The notes: a model not told the origin generated them from the sequence alone. Shown: positions 34,909 to 44,475, numbered from the stretch's first letter. The stretch: DNA of 64,000 nucleotides from Verrucomicrobiota bacterium (GCA_016713365.1 JADJPG010000031.1:17872-81871); one strand, 5' to 3'. Translations and numbers: made by a program.

Positions 34909-35826
34909 TCAGCGCGCCTCAAGCGCCAGCAACAGCGCCCCGACCGGCACCGCATCCTCGCCCAGCGCGGCTAGTTGAATTGGCGGTCCGCCGTGGAAGA
35001 CTTCCATCACGAGACGCGGCAATCCGGCCGCGACGGCTGCGCGCAATGGTTCTCCGATCAGCGACAGCCCACCGCCCAGCACGATCACTTCCGGGTGGAA
35101 CAGATGCGCGACGTGCGACAACGCGAACGCGAGATCGTCCGCAACCTCATGAATGATCTGCTGCGCCGCGGCATCGCCCGCTGCCAGCGCCTGAGGCAGT
35201 AACTTCGCCTCGCCGCCCGGCGTCGCGGGCAGGTGTTCGCACAACCAGCTCTTCACTCCGCTGGCTTTCAGCGCACGAATTCGTTTGTCCACCGCCCAGC
35301 CGGAGCAGCGTTCCTCCACGGTCACGCCGGACTTGTCGAGTCGCAGATGACCGAACTCCGCTTCGCCCGGCGTCTGGCCGTGATAGATCTTCCCATCCAC
35401 CACCAGACCTCCGCCCACGCCGCTGCCGAGATTGAAATAGAAAACTGGATTCCGTCCCGCACCCGCGCCACGCACCGCTTCCGCAAACGTCGCGGCATTC
35501 GAATCGTTCTCCACGATCACCGGAACGTTGGCGATTCCGCGAACCCATTCCGCCAGGTGAAAACCCGACCAGCCCTCCACTTGATGCGAGCGCGCGATGC
35601 AGCCGCTCCGCCAGTCCACCGGACCACCGAACCCCACACCGATCGCCGCCGGCTTCCATTCCTTTACCAACGCGGGCAGCGCACTCGCGATCTGCTGGCG
35701 GATGCCCTCCGCCCCACTGCCGGGTGCCACGGAAAATCGTTCCCGCGCGAGAATGTTCGCCGATTCGTCGCCCACGACGATCTGCAACTTCGTCCCGCCA
35801 ATCTCGATGCCAAGAACCTTGCTCAT
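34909..35826 (-). CDS. ROK-family sugar kinase
   Basis: A 305-residue protein of the ROK (repressor/ORF/kinase) family without a DNA-binding domain, so it is an enzyme: glucokinase, fructokinase or N-acetylsugar kinase. ATP-binding phosphate loop LGIEIGGTKLQ, catalytic Asp in VIVENDSNAATFAEAV, FNLGSGVGGGLVVDGKIYHG, GEFGH-type motif AEFGHLRL, and the C-terminal VIVLGGGLS. The zinc-binding CxCGxxGCxE motif is degenerate, with only one Cys (RCSGWA). ATG 35826 starts MSKVLGIEIGG; an ATG 14 codons upstream is less likely. Confidence 0.87.
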   Translation of the reverse strand: MSKVLGIEIGGTKLQIVVGDESANILARERFSVAPGSGAEGIRQQIASALPALVKEWKPAAIGVGFGGPVDWRSGCIARSHQVEGWSGFHLAEWVRGIANVPVIVENDSNAATFAEAVRGAGAGRNPVFYFNLGSGVGGGLVVDGKIYHGQTPGEAEFGHLRLDKSGVTVEERCSGWAVDKRIRALKASGVKSWLCEHLPATPGGEAKLLPQALAAGDAAAQQIIHEVADDLAFALSHVAHLFHPEVIVLGGGLSLIGEPLRAAVAAGLPRLVMEVFHGGPPIQLAALGEDAVPVGALLLALEAR

Positions 35827-35907
35827 GCGTGTGCGCCCATCAAACACCGGCCGTGCCCGCAAATTCAAATTTCAAATTCCCGCGTTGCACGGTTCAATGC
35901 CGCCCTC

Positions 35908-37728
35908 GTGACCGCCGCCCGTCCGCCAGCCAAACGCAGCCGCCCGCGCAATCTGCTCGGCGTGCTCGCGTTTCTGAAGCGACATCCCGGCGGCGTGGCG
36001 CTCTGCATCGGCCTGCTGCTCGTCAACATCGCCATCGAAATGACGCTGCCGCAGGTGCTCGGCAACACCATCACCGGCCTGCGCAATCATCTCGCGTCCG
36101 GAAATGAATTCTCCATCTGGCCATTTGCCCTGCTCTACCTCGGGCTCATCAGCGTGCGTGCCGCGGTCGGATTCATCCTCGGCCCGATCCGCAACCGCAC
36201 CATCCAAAGCACTCTTTCGGATCTCCGTTCCGCCGTTTACAACGCGCTCCAGCGCCTCGCCTTCACCTACCACGATCGCGCGAACTCTGGAGAACTCATC
36301 TCCCGCGCCACAACGGACGTCTGGCGTCTCCAAGACTTCCTCTTCGCCTGCCTGCTGCTCAGCGTGGACATCGCCGTGTCGCTCGTCGCCACCACCACGT
36401 TGATCTTTCTCATCAGCCCGGCGCTCGGTTTCGTCGCGCTCGGCACCATGCTGCCCACCATCGCGTTGATCGCCTTCTTCGCGAGCAAGCTCCAGCCGCA
36501 GTGGCGACATGTGCACGATCAACACGGCGCGATGACCACGGTGATTCAGGAAAACATCGCCGGTGTGCGCGTGGTGAAGGCCTTCGCCCGCGAGCAATCC
36601 GAGATCTCCAAGTTCCGCGACAAGAAGGAGACGTACATGAACACGCTCCTCAACACCGTGAACTATTGGGCGTCCCGCGTGCCGCGCGCGCAGTTCCTCT
36701 ACGGGCTCAGCACGCCGCTGGCGTTGTGGATCGGCGGACGCGAAGTCATTCAAGGCAACATGCCGATCGGCGATCTCGCCAAGGTCGTCTTCTACCTCAT
36801 GGCCATCGGGCATCGCGTCGGCATGATCGGGCAGTTCACCAACATCATGCAGAACGCCAGCGCCAGCGCCGAGCGGGTGCTGGAAATTCTCGACGAGCCG
36901 ACCGTTCTCCCGAGCGGCACGCGCCCGATGCCGCCCGGCCGCGGCGAAGTGACGTTCGACAACGTGAGCTTTCAATACGCGCGCGAGAAAGTCCTGAAGA
37001 CCGGTGGCAAGGCCAAGGTGGAAGACAAGCCGGAGCCGAGCATACCGCGGCCCGTTCTCCACAACGTCAGCTTCACCGCGCATCAGGGACAAACCATCGC
37101 CGTCATCGGCCCGACCGGTGCTGGCAAGACCACGCTGGTGAACCTGGTTCCGCGCTTCTACGACCCTACCGAAGGACGCGTAATCATAGACGGCGTGGAT
37201 GTGCGCGAGCTGGACATTCCGCAGCTTCGCCGATCCGTCGGCGTGATTTTCCAGGAGACGTTTCTCTTCAGCGCATCCGTGGCGGAGAACATCGCCTACG
37301 GTCGGCCCCAGGCGACCCGCGCGGAGATCGAGGAATGCGCCCGCGCGGCCCAGGCGCATGAATTCATCAGCGAACTCGCCGAAGGCTACGACACGATCAT
37401 CGGCGAACGCGGCATCTCGCTCAGCGGCGGCCAGCGCCAGCGCATCGCGATTGCGCGGGCGTTCCTCATGGACCCAAGGGTGCTGATTCTCGACGACGCG
37501 ACGGCGAGTGTGGATTCCAAGACGGAACGATTGATTCAAGAGGCGATGAAGAAGCTCTGCGAAGGGCGCACGACGTTTGTGATCGCGCAACGTCTCTCCA
37601 CGTTGCAGCACGCCGATCAGATCCTCGTGTTGCAAGCCGGGCGCATTGTCGCCTCGGGAAAACACGAGCAATTGGCGAAGGAAAGCGCGCTGTATCGCGA
37701 GCTGTTCAATCAGGCGGACGCCCGATAG
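35908..37728 (+). CDS. ABC exporter half-transporter with degenerate catalytic site
   Basis: A 606-residue fused membrane/ATPase protein of the MsbA/BmrC type. Residues 20-310 hold six membrane helices (RHPGGVALCIGLLLVNIAIE and others) with the coupling segment IAGVRVVKAFARE. The ATPase domain has Walker A GPTGAGKTT, Q-loop VGVIFQETFLFS, canonical signature SLSGGQRQRIAIARAF, but Walker B ends ILDDATASVD (Asp for catalytic Glu, near 37495) and the H-loop reads IAQRLST (Gln for His, codon 37588-37590). These two changes mark the degenerate partner of heterodimeric exporters. The start is GTG 35908; an ORF extending upstream to 35233 is antisense to ROK. A 16-residue charged insert precedes the nucleotide-binding core. 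Confidence 0.9.
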   Translation: MTAARPPAKRSRPRNLLGVLAFLKRHPGGVALCIGLLLVNIAIEMTLPQVLGNTITGLRNHLASGNEFSIWPFALLYLGLISVRAAVGFILGPIRNRTIQSTLSDLRSAVYNALQRLAFTYHDRANSGELISRATTDVWRLQDFLFACLLLSVDIAVSLVATTTLIFLISPALGFVALGTMLPTIALIAFFASKLQPQWRHVHDQHGAMTTVIQENIAGVRVVKAFAREQSEISKFRDKKETYMNTLLNTVNYWASRVPRAQFLYGLSTPLALWIGGREVIQGNMPIGDLAKVVFYLMAIGHRVGMIGQFTNIMQNASASAERVLEILDEPTVLPSGTRPMPPGRGEVTFDNVSFQYAREKVLKTGGKAKVEDKPEPSIPRPVLHNVSFTAHQGQTIAVIGPTGAGKTTLVNLVPRFYDPTEGRVIIDGVDVRELDIPQLRRSVGVIFQETFLFSASVAENIAYGRPQATRAEIEECARAAQAHEFISELAEGYDTIIGERGISLSGGQRQRIAIARAFLMDPRVLILDDATASVDSKTERLIQEAMKKLCEGRTTFVIAQRLSTLQHADQILVLQAGRIVASGKHEQLAKESALYRELFNQADAR

Positions 37729-37735
37729 CGATACC

Positions 37736-40309
37736 TCACGGTCGACGCGGCGTGACGACGCGATAGAAGATCGAACCGCCGTCGAAAGTCGCGTTGGTGT
37801 CCGTGACCCGAACCAATCGGTTGGTCGACGTCGCCACAACATCCGCCACTCGCCGCCATCCTTCGCTCCAGTCGCCGGTCTGCTTCTCCACAGTGTAGGT
37901 GCGATTCGAACTCGCCGCGAACGTCAGCGTCACTCCCTCGGCTAATCGTTCGGCACTGAGAATCGCCAGCCGGCTCAGCGCATTGGTGGGATTCGTTCCC
38001 GCGAAGTATTCGTCGCGATCCGACAGTCCGTCGCCATCGACGTCTGCCGATCCGCTCTGCGCAAGATTCGTCGGATAACCAAACGCCTTCTCCCAGAGAT
38101 CGGGCAGTCCGTCCTGATCCGCATCCGGCAGCAGCTTGATGGTAAAGGATCGCCGCGTTCCAGAGGGGCTCGCCGGATTTCGCACCGTCACGCGCCACGC
38201 GCCTGCGTGCTCCGCCCGGACATTCGGCAGTGTGAAGAAACTCTCGCCTCCCGTAACGACATTGCTGGCGAAGGTCGTTGAACCTTTCTGCCACTGCACG
38301 CTGAACGGTTCCGGATTGCCCGAGAATCCGACACTCAGGCTGAGAGTTCCGCCTGCCACCACCGATTGACTGAGCGGCGGAATGGTAATCACAGGCTTCA
38401 CCAACACCGTCAGAAAGGCCGGAGCGCTCGTCACTGCACCAAAGGCATTCGACGCGACGTAGGAGTATTCGCCCTCGTTCGCGAGCAAAGCCTTCTTGAG
38501 CTTCAACGTCGCATTGGTGGCGCCCACCAACGGCGTTCCATCAAAATGCCATTGGAAACGAATGGGCTTCGGACCTTCAACCTTCGCGTCGAAGCGAGCC
38601 GCCGATCCCGACCGTACCGACTTCGGCGCAAGTTCGCTGACAATGCGAAGAGGCTCGATCGTCACGGTGGCCACCTGACTGGTGGCGACGCCGTGGAGAT
38701 TTGAAACCGTCAACCAGTAGTCGCCCGCTGCGGTCAGGCCCACTCGTTCCATGGCTAGTGAGAGATTCGTCGCACCCGGAAGCGATTCACCATCGCGAAA
38801 CCATTGCACGGTGCGCGGATGCTGGCCATACGCGGAGGCGTCCAGCACCAGCTGATTGCTCAACACGACCGACTGCGCCACCGGGTGCTGAATGAATCGC
38901 GGCGGCCCAACGGCAATCAAGGAATGCTCCAGTGCGCGCGCGATGTTTAGGCGTCCGTTCGAAACCAGTTTTCCCGCCAGCGCCGGCAGTCGATCCGCAG
39001 AGTCGATCAAGGCCCGCCGAAGATCCGCGGGACTCGCCGCCGGATTCACCGAGAGCAGCAAAGCCGCGGCTCCAGCGACGTGCGGGGTCGCGGCGGACGT
39101 GCCGAAGAACGCCGAGTCGTAGTCGTTGGCATCCGGTCCGAAGGTGGACACGATGTTCAGTCCGGGCGCCGCAAGATCGACATTGGTGCGGCCGTAGTGC
39201 GACTTTCCATTGAACGGAAAGTTGGCCAACTCGCCCTTTTGGTTCACCGCAGCGACCGCGATCAAGCCGTCGAGCGAATGACTGGCCGGATAGAACGGAG
39301 AGGTGTCGTTGTTTCGTCTCTGATTTCCCGCCGCCGCGCAAACAACGATCCCTTGCTGGATCAACGCCTCAATCGCGTCCTTCTCGGCGTGCGAAAAAGG
39401 AATGCCGCCGTAGCTCATGTTCACGACGCGGATATTCACTCCGCTCAGTTTCATATCCAGCACGTACGAGAGCGCTTCCAGTTCGTCCGCCAACGAGATG
39501 GTGTTCGACGCGCGGATGGCCCGAACCGTCATCAGCTTCACCGCGTGATTCACACCGGTGATTCCGATGCCGTTCGAAGCTCGAGCGCCAATGATCCCGG
39601 CCACCGCTGTTCCGTGATAGTAACCGTTCGCACCAGCATCGAACGGATCGCTGTCGTTCCCGTTCGCGTCGTCGGCGACGTCGATTCCAAAGACGTCGTC
39701 AATGTAGCCATTCGCATCGTCATCGATGTGATTGCCCGCAATCTCCCCGGGGTTCCGCCACAGATTCTCGATCAAATCCTCGTGGTGGTAATTGATTCCA
39801 GAATCGATGACGACTACGACCGTGTCCGCAGTTCCGGTGGTGATTAGCCACGCGACAGGCGCAGCGATATTCGTGAGCGCCCATTGAGCGGACCGCAATG
39901 GATCTGCAGAGCTCAGCGCAAACGCACGCTCGGTGGTGGAATCTGCAACGACGGGTTCCGGGAGCGTTGGCAACGCGGAGACAAGGTAGTTGGGTTCCAC
40001 GGCGAGAACGGCTGGATCGCGCCGGAGCATTTCGAGTTTTTCAGAAACGTCTCCCACGTTCAGGCGAATCCGTTGCCAGCCCAGGCGACGGAGGGTTCGG
40101 CTCGCGGCGGTTTGAGGATTTTGGGATGCCGCCTTCAGCTGAGGCGCCGCGCCGTCGCGGAGCTTGACGAGAAACTCCCCATCAATGGATGTCGCAGCAG
40201 TCGCATTCTCTACCGCGCCAAGAAACATCGTGACGAACAGAAGCATCCACGCCGCAGGAGATCTTCTCGCGATGGCGAATGACTGAAGTCGACGAATGGA
40301 ACACATCAT
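37736..40309 (-). CDS. Secreted subtilisin-like serine protease with Ig-like domains
   Basis: An 857-residue S8 peptidase. Signal peptide in the first 40 residues, propeptide inhibitor-like region 42-115, catalytic domain about 140-450 with Asp169 (VVVIDSGINYHHED), His232 (YYHGTAVAGIIG), oxyanion Asn329 (CAAAGNQ) and Ser405 (GTSAATPHVAGA). Three Ig-like domains follow (about 470-560, 565-650, 655-740), then DGDG repeats (DADQDGLPDLWE, DVDGDGLSDRDEY) and an end domain closing FYRVVTPRRP. The last part matches the C-terminus of the 2327-residue protein. It is convergent with the first ABC exporter (7 bases between stops) and lies between the two exporter genes. Confidence 0.9.
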   Translation of the reverse strand: MMCSIRRLQSFAIARRSPAAWMLLFVTMFLGAVENATAATSIDGEFLVKLRDGAAPQLKAASQNPQTAASRTLRRLGWQRIRLNVGDVSEKLEMLRRDPAVLAVEPNYLVSALPTLPEPVVADSTTERAFALSSADPLRSAQWALTNIAAPVAWLITTGTADTVVVVIDSGINYHHEDLIENLWRNPGEIAGNHIDDDANGYIDDVFGIDVADDANGNDSDPFDAGANGYYHGTAVAGIIGARASNGIGITGVNHAVKLMTVRAIRASNTISLADELEALSYVLDMKLSGVNIRVVNMSYGGIPFSHAEKDAIEALIQQGIVVCAAAGNQRRNNDTSPFYPASHSLDGLIAVAAVNQKGELANFPFNGKSHYGRTNVDLAAPGLNIVSTFGPDANDYDSAFFGTSAATPHVAGAAALLLSVNPAASPADLRRALIDSADRLPALAGKLVSNGRLNIARALEHSLIAVGPPRFIQHPVAQSVVLSNQLVLDASAYGQHPRTVQWFRDGESLPGATNLSLAMERVGLTAAGDYWLTVSNLHGVATSQVATVTIEPLRIVSELAPKSVRSGSAARFDAKVEGPKPIRFQWHFDGTPLVGATNATLKLKKALLANEGEYSYVASNAFGAVTSAPAFLTVLVKPVITIPPLSQSVVAGGTLSLSVGFSGNPEPFSVQWQKGSTTFASNVVTGGESFFTLPNVRAEHAGAWRVTVRNPASPSGTRRSFTIKLLPDADQDGLPDLWEKAFGYPTNLAQSGSADVDGDGLSDRDEYFAGTNPTNALSRLAILSAERLAEGVTLTFAASSNRTYTVEKQTGDWSEGWRRVADVVATSTNRLVRVTDTNATFDGGSIFYRVVTPRRP

Positions 40310-40418
40310 TGAACGGGCAGCATGGAGTCAAATCCCCATCGCGCTGGCAAGGCGATTTAGGTGCATTCGCTTGGAATGCCCAGCGCTCTTCGCCATGCTG
40401 CCGACGCGCGCAACGAAC

Positions 40419-42221
40419 ATGGCCAGCCAGATCGACATCGAGCTTGAAGAAGCCACCGCCCAGAAGCGGATGAGCCGTGCCATCTTCTCCCGGCTTGCCG
40501 CGTTCGTCCGTCCTTACCGCCGGATCTTCATCCTGAACCTGATCTTCACGCTGCTCGCCACGATTTCCCAGTTGCTCGGGCCGAAGTTCATCCAGGTCGG
40601 AATCGATCGTTATCTGACCAACTTTCAAGACGCGTCTATCGCCGTCCGCGGGATACTTTTCGTCAGCCTCATTTACCTCGGCAACCTCCTCGTCGGCTGG
40701 TCGCTCTCCGTCGCGCAGGTGAAGAGCGCCATTCGCGTCGGCCAGGGCGCGATGAACGATCTGCGGCTCGCCGTCTTTGAGCACATCCAGAAACTTTCGC
40801 TGAACTACTTCGACAAGACCCACCAAGGCCGGATCATCGCGCGCGCCGACACCGACATCGATTCGCTCGATCGCATCATGACCTGGGGCGCGAACCAGAT
40901 GCTCGCCAGTTCGCTGACGTTGATTGGTGTCGTCGTGTTGATGGTTCAATACGACTGGCGACTGTGCCTGGCGGTGACCGCCGTATTGCCACCGCTCTTT
41001 GTCGCAACGCGGTTGTTTCACAAGTTCGGTCTGGCCGCGCATCGCAAGGTGCGTGCGCAAACCTCCCGTCTCACGGCGGCCATGGCGGAGAACATCGCTG
41101 GCGTGCGGGTCGTCCAGGCGTTCTCGCGCGAGGAGGAAAACCTCGCGCGCTTTCAGGAACTGCACGAGACGCATAATGCGCTCGCACTGGCCGCAGCCCG
41201 GGTGTTTCACACCTACATGCCGTTCCTCGGATTCGTGTCCGGCCTCGGCACATTGATCATTCTGGCCTACGGCGGAACGTTGGTCCTGCGACACGAGATC
41301 ACGGTCGGCGAGCTGGCGGCGTTCGCGCTCTACATCGGGATGTTCTTCGGGCCCATCCAGACAATGGGCGATCTTTACAACGCGATCCTTTCCACCGCGG
41401 CGAGTGCGGAACGGATCTTCCAGTTACTTGATACGCAGCCGCAGGTGCGCAATCGCGACAACGCCGCGCCGCTGCCGGCGATTCGCGGCCACGTGGTGTT
41501 CGACGATGTTTGGTTTCGCTACGACACGACACCAGCGGACTCGTGGGTGTTGAAAGGCATTCAACTCGACGCGCGTCCCGGCCAGACCGTCGCGCTGGTT
41601 GGCCACACCGGTTCGGGGAAGACAAGCATCATCAGCCTCATCGCGCGCTTCTACGAAGCGCAGCGCGGACGCATCACGATTGACGGAATCGATCTCCAAG
41701 GCACCACCGTGGAGTCGTTGCACGAACAGATCGGCATCGTGACGCAGGAGAATTTTCTCTTCACCGGCACCGTGATGGAGAACTTGAAATTCGGGAAACC
41801 AGGTGCCACCGACGAGGAAGTCATCGTCGCCGCGAAAACCCTGGGCACGCATGACATCATCCTGCGACTCACCGACGGATATCAGACGAAGGTCAGTGAA
41901 CGCGGCGGGAACTTCAGCGCGGGCGAACGTCAGTTGCTGACGTTCACGCGGGCGATGGTCGCGCAGCCGCGCATTCTGATTTTGGATGAAGCCACCAGCG
42001 CGGTCGACGTGCAGACGGAGGGTGTGATTCAGAGAGCGCTGGAGGAGTTGTTCGCACGCCGGACGTGCTTCGTGGTCGCACACCGCCTGTCCACGGTGCG
42101 TCACGCGCACCAGATTCTAGTGCTGGATCACGGGGAGATTGTGGAACGCGGCACGCACGACGAATTGATCGCCCGGAACGCACACTACGCAAAGCTACAT
42201 GCCGAGTTCGTCCGGCAATAG
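40419..42221 (+). CDS. ABC exporter half-transporter with deviant signature motif
   Basis: A protein of about 600 residues, membrane domain first (six helices; coupling segment IAGVRVVQAFSREEEN) then ATPase domain: Walker A GHTGSGKTS, Q-loop IGIVTQENFLFTG, Walker B ILILDEATSAVD with catalytic Glu, and H-loop VVAHRLST. The signature motif reads NFSAGERQLLTFTRAM in place of LSGGQ, as in the BmrD/TM288-type partner of heterodimeric exporters. This complements the degenerate first exporter. I chose ATG 40419 (MASQIDIELEE); ATG 40395 or 40296 are alternatives. Substrate could be lipid, drug or peptide; unknown. Confidence 0.9.
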   Translation: MASQIDIELEEATAQKRMSRAIFSRLAAFVRPYRRIFILNLIFTLLATISQLLGPKFIQVGIDRYLTNFQDASIAVRGILFVSLIYLGNLLVGWSLSVAQVKSAIRVGQGAMNDLRLAVFEHIQKLSLNYFDKTHQGRIIARADTDIDSLDRIMTWGANQMLASSLTLIGVVVLMVQYDWRLCLAVTAVLPPLFVATRLFHKFGLAAHRKVRAQTSRLTAAMAENIAGVRVVQAFSREEENLARFQELHETHNALALAAARVFHTYMPFLGFVSGLGTLIILAYGGTLVLRHEITVGELAAFALYIGMFFGPIQTMGDLYNAILSTAASAERIFQLLDTQPQVRNRDNAAPLPAIRGHVVFDDVWFRYDTTPADSWVLKGIQLDARPGQTVALVGHTGSGKTSIISLIARFYEAQRGRITIDGIDLQGTTVESLHEQIGIVTQENFLFTGTVMENLKFGKPGATDEEVIVAAKTLGTHDIILRLTDGYQTKVSERGGNFSAGERQLLTFTRAMVAQPRILILDEATSAVDVQTEGVIQRALEELFARRTCFVVAHRLSTVRHAHQILVLDHGEIVERGTHDELIARNAHYAKLHAEFVRQ

Positions 42222-42232
42222 CGCGGCGACTG

Positions 42233-43642
42233 TCAGAAACTCTTCGTTGCGGCTTCCGCTCTGGACGTCACGGCTCTGGCTGGAGTCGGTTCGGCGGGTA
42301 CTGTTTCGCGTGAGGATTCCTGCGCCACATACTTTTCGCCGCCGCTCGGAACCGGAGGTTCTCCCAGGATTCGATCCAGATCCTCGACAGCACCCTTGAG
42401 CTGGCCGGCGAGCACGTCGAGCTTTCCGGCAATCTCGCTGGTGTTGGAGGCGCTGCTGGCGGAGCTCTGAGTGATCTTGTCGATCTGGGAGACGGCGGTG
42501 TTGATCTGGGCGATGCCCTGGCTTTGTTCCTGGGACGCCGTCGCGATCTGGCCGACCAGATCGTCGACTTCACGAATCTTGGCGACGATGTCCCGGAGGC
42601 CCTCGCCCACTTTTGCGCTGCGCTCCACGCCGCGCTCGCCCTTCTCCATCGAGTCCTGAATCTTCTCCGCCGTTTCCCGGGCAGCGGCAGCGCTGCGCTG
42701 CGCGAGATTGCGAACCTCATCCGCCACCACGGCAAACCCCTGGCCCGCTTCTCCGGCGCGCGCGGCCTCGACCGCAGCGTTCAGCGCAAGGATGTTCGTC
42801 TGGAAGGCAATCTCGTCGATGACCTTGATGATCTTGGCGATGTTATCGTTGCCCGCCTTGATCTCGCTCATCGCCGCGCTCATTTCATCCATCGTCACCG
42901 CGTTGCTCTCCGCGGCATTGCGCGTTTCCGTGGCGAGATCCTTTGCGCGCCGGGCGTGCTCGGCATTGCGCTGCGTCATGCTGGCCATCTCTTCAATCGA
43001 TGCGCTGGTTTCCTCGAGGGACGCCGCTTGGTCGCTGGCTCCGTTGGCGAGGGCGTGGCTGGCATGGGCAAGGTTTCCCGTGTGGCCGGCAATCGATGAG
43101 GACGCTTCGCGCAGCGTTTGAATGACGCTGCCCTGAGCCTGAATGAACTTCCCGAAGCGCGCGGCGATCAGGCAGGACGGAATGGTTTCCACCACCACGA
43201 ACAAGGCGTGCAGCAGCACGATACCGAAGGTCGCCTGATAGTTGAAAACGCTGGCCGGCAGCAGGAAGAAGAATGCCACGTGATGCACGGCGATCGTCGC
43301 CGCCGCCGAGGCGATGACCAGCCAGTCCGCGAGCACGATCAACATGGCGATCGTGACGAAGACGTGGAAATGCAGCTCGATCATGCCGCGCCCGGAATGA
43401 ATCAACAGCCCTGCGAACCATTGGGTCGCCACCGCGATGGCCACGGAGGTGACGCGCGCAGACGGATTCAGGAAGTACAGCAATCCGGGGCCGGCCAGCG
43501 CGAGAGCGCCAATCAGGGCCACGGGCAGCAGCGGGAGGTGGGAGGCGGACGCGACGCCGATGCAGACCGGGATGTTCAGGGCCAGAAAGATGAGGAACAG
43601 CCGGTGGGTTTTCTGGCGGTATTGTTTTTCGAACTCGTTCAT
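42233..43642 (-). CDS. Methyl-accepting chemotaxis protein, multi-span sensor type
   Basis: A 469-residue membrane receptor. Residues 15-185 form about six hydrophobic helices (no periplasmic domain, no HAMP visible), followed by the MCP signalling domain with the conserved hairpin tip (DEIAFQTNILALNAAVEAAR and GFAVVADEVRNLAQR). An Ala/Pro/Ser-rich tail ends in TKSF, with no CheR-binding pentapeptide. It would transmit membrane-sensed input to CheA/CheW; no che genes are in this window. It follows the thioredoxin-like gene by three bases on the same strand. Confidence 0.92.
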   Translation of the reverse strand: MNEFEKQYRQKTHRLFLIFLALNIPVCIGVASASHLPLLPVALIGALALAGPGLLYFLNPSARVTSVAIAVATQWFAGLLIHSGRGMIELHFHVFVTIAMLIVLADWLVIASAAATIAVHHVAFFFLLPASVFNYQATFGIVLLHALFVVVETIPSCLIAARFGKFIQAQGSVIQTLREASSSIAGHTGNLAHASHALANGASDQAASLEETSASIEEMASMTQRNAEHARRAKDLATETRNAAESNAVTMDEMSAAMSEIKAGNDNIAKIIKVIDEIAFQTNILALNAAVEAARAGEAGQGFAVVADEVRNLAQRSAAAARETAEKIQDSMEKGERGVERSAKVGEGLRDIVAKIREVDDLVGQIATASQEQSQGIAQINTAVSQIDKITQSSASSASNTSEIAGKLDVLAGQLKGAVEDLDRILGEPPVPSGGEKYVAQESSRETVPAEPTPARAVTSRAEAATKSF

Positions 43643-43645
43643 AAG

Positions 43646-44221
43646 TCAGCGGGTGTATTTCAAGTGGAGAGGATCAAGTGCTTGGCGCAGTTGCTCGGAG
43701 GTCGCACAACCAAAAGCTGGAAGCGCGGCGACGGATTGTCCGCTGCGGATTCGTTCCCAGATGGCGACGTCTTGAAAGACCACCCCATCGCGGGCGCGCA
43801 CCGGAGCGTAACCGCCAGAGTAGGCGAGACTGCCATCGGGCCGGAACAGCAGGAGCCATGGTCCGCCCACGACGCCGTAATCGCGCTCCACGCCCGCGGG
43901 TTCAGCGGACTGCACTTCGAATCGTGTATTCCCAAGGAGAGCCCGGAGATCCGGCGCGTCCCCGATGAGCACAACGATTTCCGCAAGCCCGTCCTGCGTC
44001 CCTCGCGATTGCAAGTGGCGCGCGACGGAAAGCGAGCATCCACAATCCGCCGCGAGAAGATGCACGGCCTTCCATTCAGGACCGGCCGCCGGAAAAGTCT
44101 TGAGACTGTGATTCGTCGAAGACGGAACTGGAACGAGATGGTTCGCGGCCAGATACGCGAGTGGAACGTTGATCAGGATCGCCCAGACCGTGAAAACGAC
44201 TAGACGGCCCTTCGCCCCCAT
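43646..44221 (-). CDS. Membrane-anchored thioredoxin-like protein
   Basis: About 191 residues. One N-terminal membrane helix (RLVVFTVWAILINVPLAYLA) is followed by a thioredoxin-like domain outside the cytoplasm: LLAADCGCSLSVARHLQSRG has CxCS in place of CxxC, then AEIVVLIGDAPDL, GPWLLLFRPDGSLAYSGGY. It resembles RedB-type proteins, but I hold this loosely. ATG 44221 (MGAKGRLVV) places the membrane helix at the start; an upstream ATG at 44341 would add 40 residues. It is translationally close to the chemoreceptor gene, three bases upstream of it. A redox sensor for the receptor is possible. Confidence 0.6.
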   Translation of the reverse strand: MGAKGRLVVFTVWAILINVPLAYLAANHLVPVPSSTNHSLKTFPAAGPEWKAVHLLAADCGCSLSVARHLQSRGTQDGLAEIVVLIGDAPDLRALLGNTRFEVQSAEPAGVERDYGVVGGPWLLLFRPDGSLAYSGGYAPVRARDGVVFQDVAIWERIRSGQSVAALPAFGCATSEQLRQALDPLHLKYTR

Positions 44222-44437
44222 CAAGAAACGGAGCGTCGGCGCTGAGGCAAGCTTCAGAATCCGGGCAACAGCTCCTCCGTCACGTATGAGAAGCGTGAGC
44301 GAAGAAGCAGGCGACGGCTCGTGAGAACGATATTTCTGCACCCATGGCTTTCGGGCGTTCTCTCCGACACTTTAGAGTCTGTCTGAAAATTCTGCGTGGG
44401 GCTGTTTCAGGACAACACGAAAAGAGATTGTCCTCCC

Positions 44438-44475
44438 AAAAATAAAAGCGCCCTCCGGCAAGCCAGAGGGCGTTT
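44438..44475 (-). terminator. Rho-independent terminator of the pgk-tpiA-secG operon
   Basis: Stem of ten pairs (44446-44455 with 44466-44475, core CGCCCTC/GAGGGCG, one G-U pair). On the minus strand it is followed by a T-rich tract, TTTTATTTTT (44447 down to 44438). It lies 22 bases after the secG stop. Confidence 0.88.

Noticed and set aside
35233..35907. Upstream extension of the first ABC exporter, adding 225 codons
   Set aside because: It runs antisense through the ROK kinase gene and has no domain; the transporter begins near the GTG at 35908.
35872..37842. 656-codon minus-strand frame opposite the first ABC exporter
   Set aside because: Reverse complement of the ATPase/membrane domain; composition bias only.
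44389..44412. Possible insertion-sequence end (CTGAAA and TTTCAG arms)
   Set aside because: Six-base arms only, with no transposase remnant or target duplication visible.
44409..44434. Inverted repeat AGGACAA/TTGTCCT downstream of secG
   Set aside because: Short and common; a better terminator hairpin with T tract lies next to it, so no separate function is claimed.
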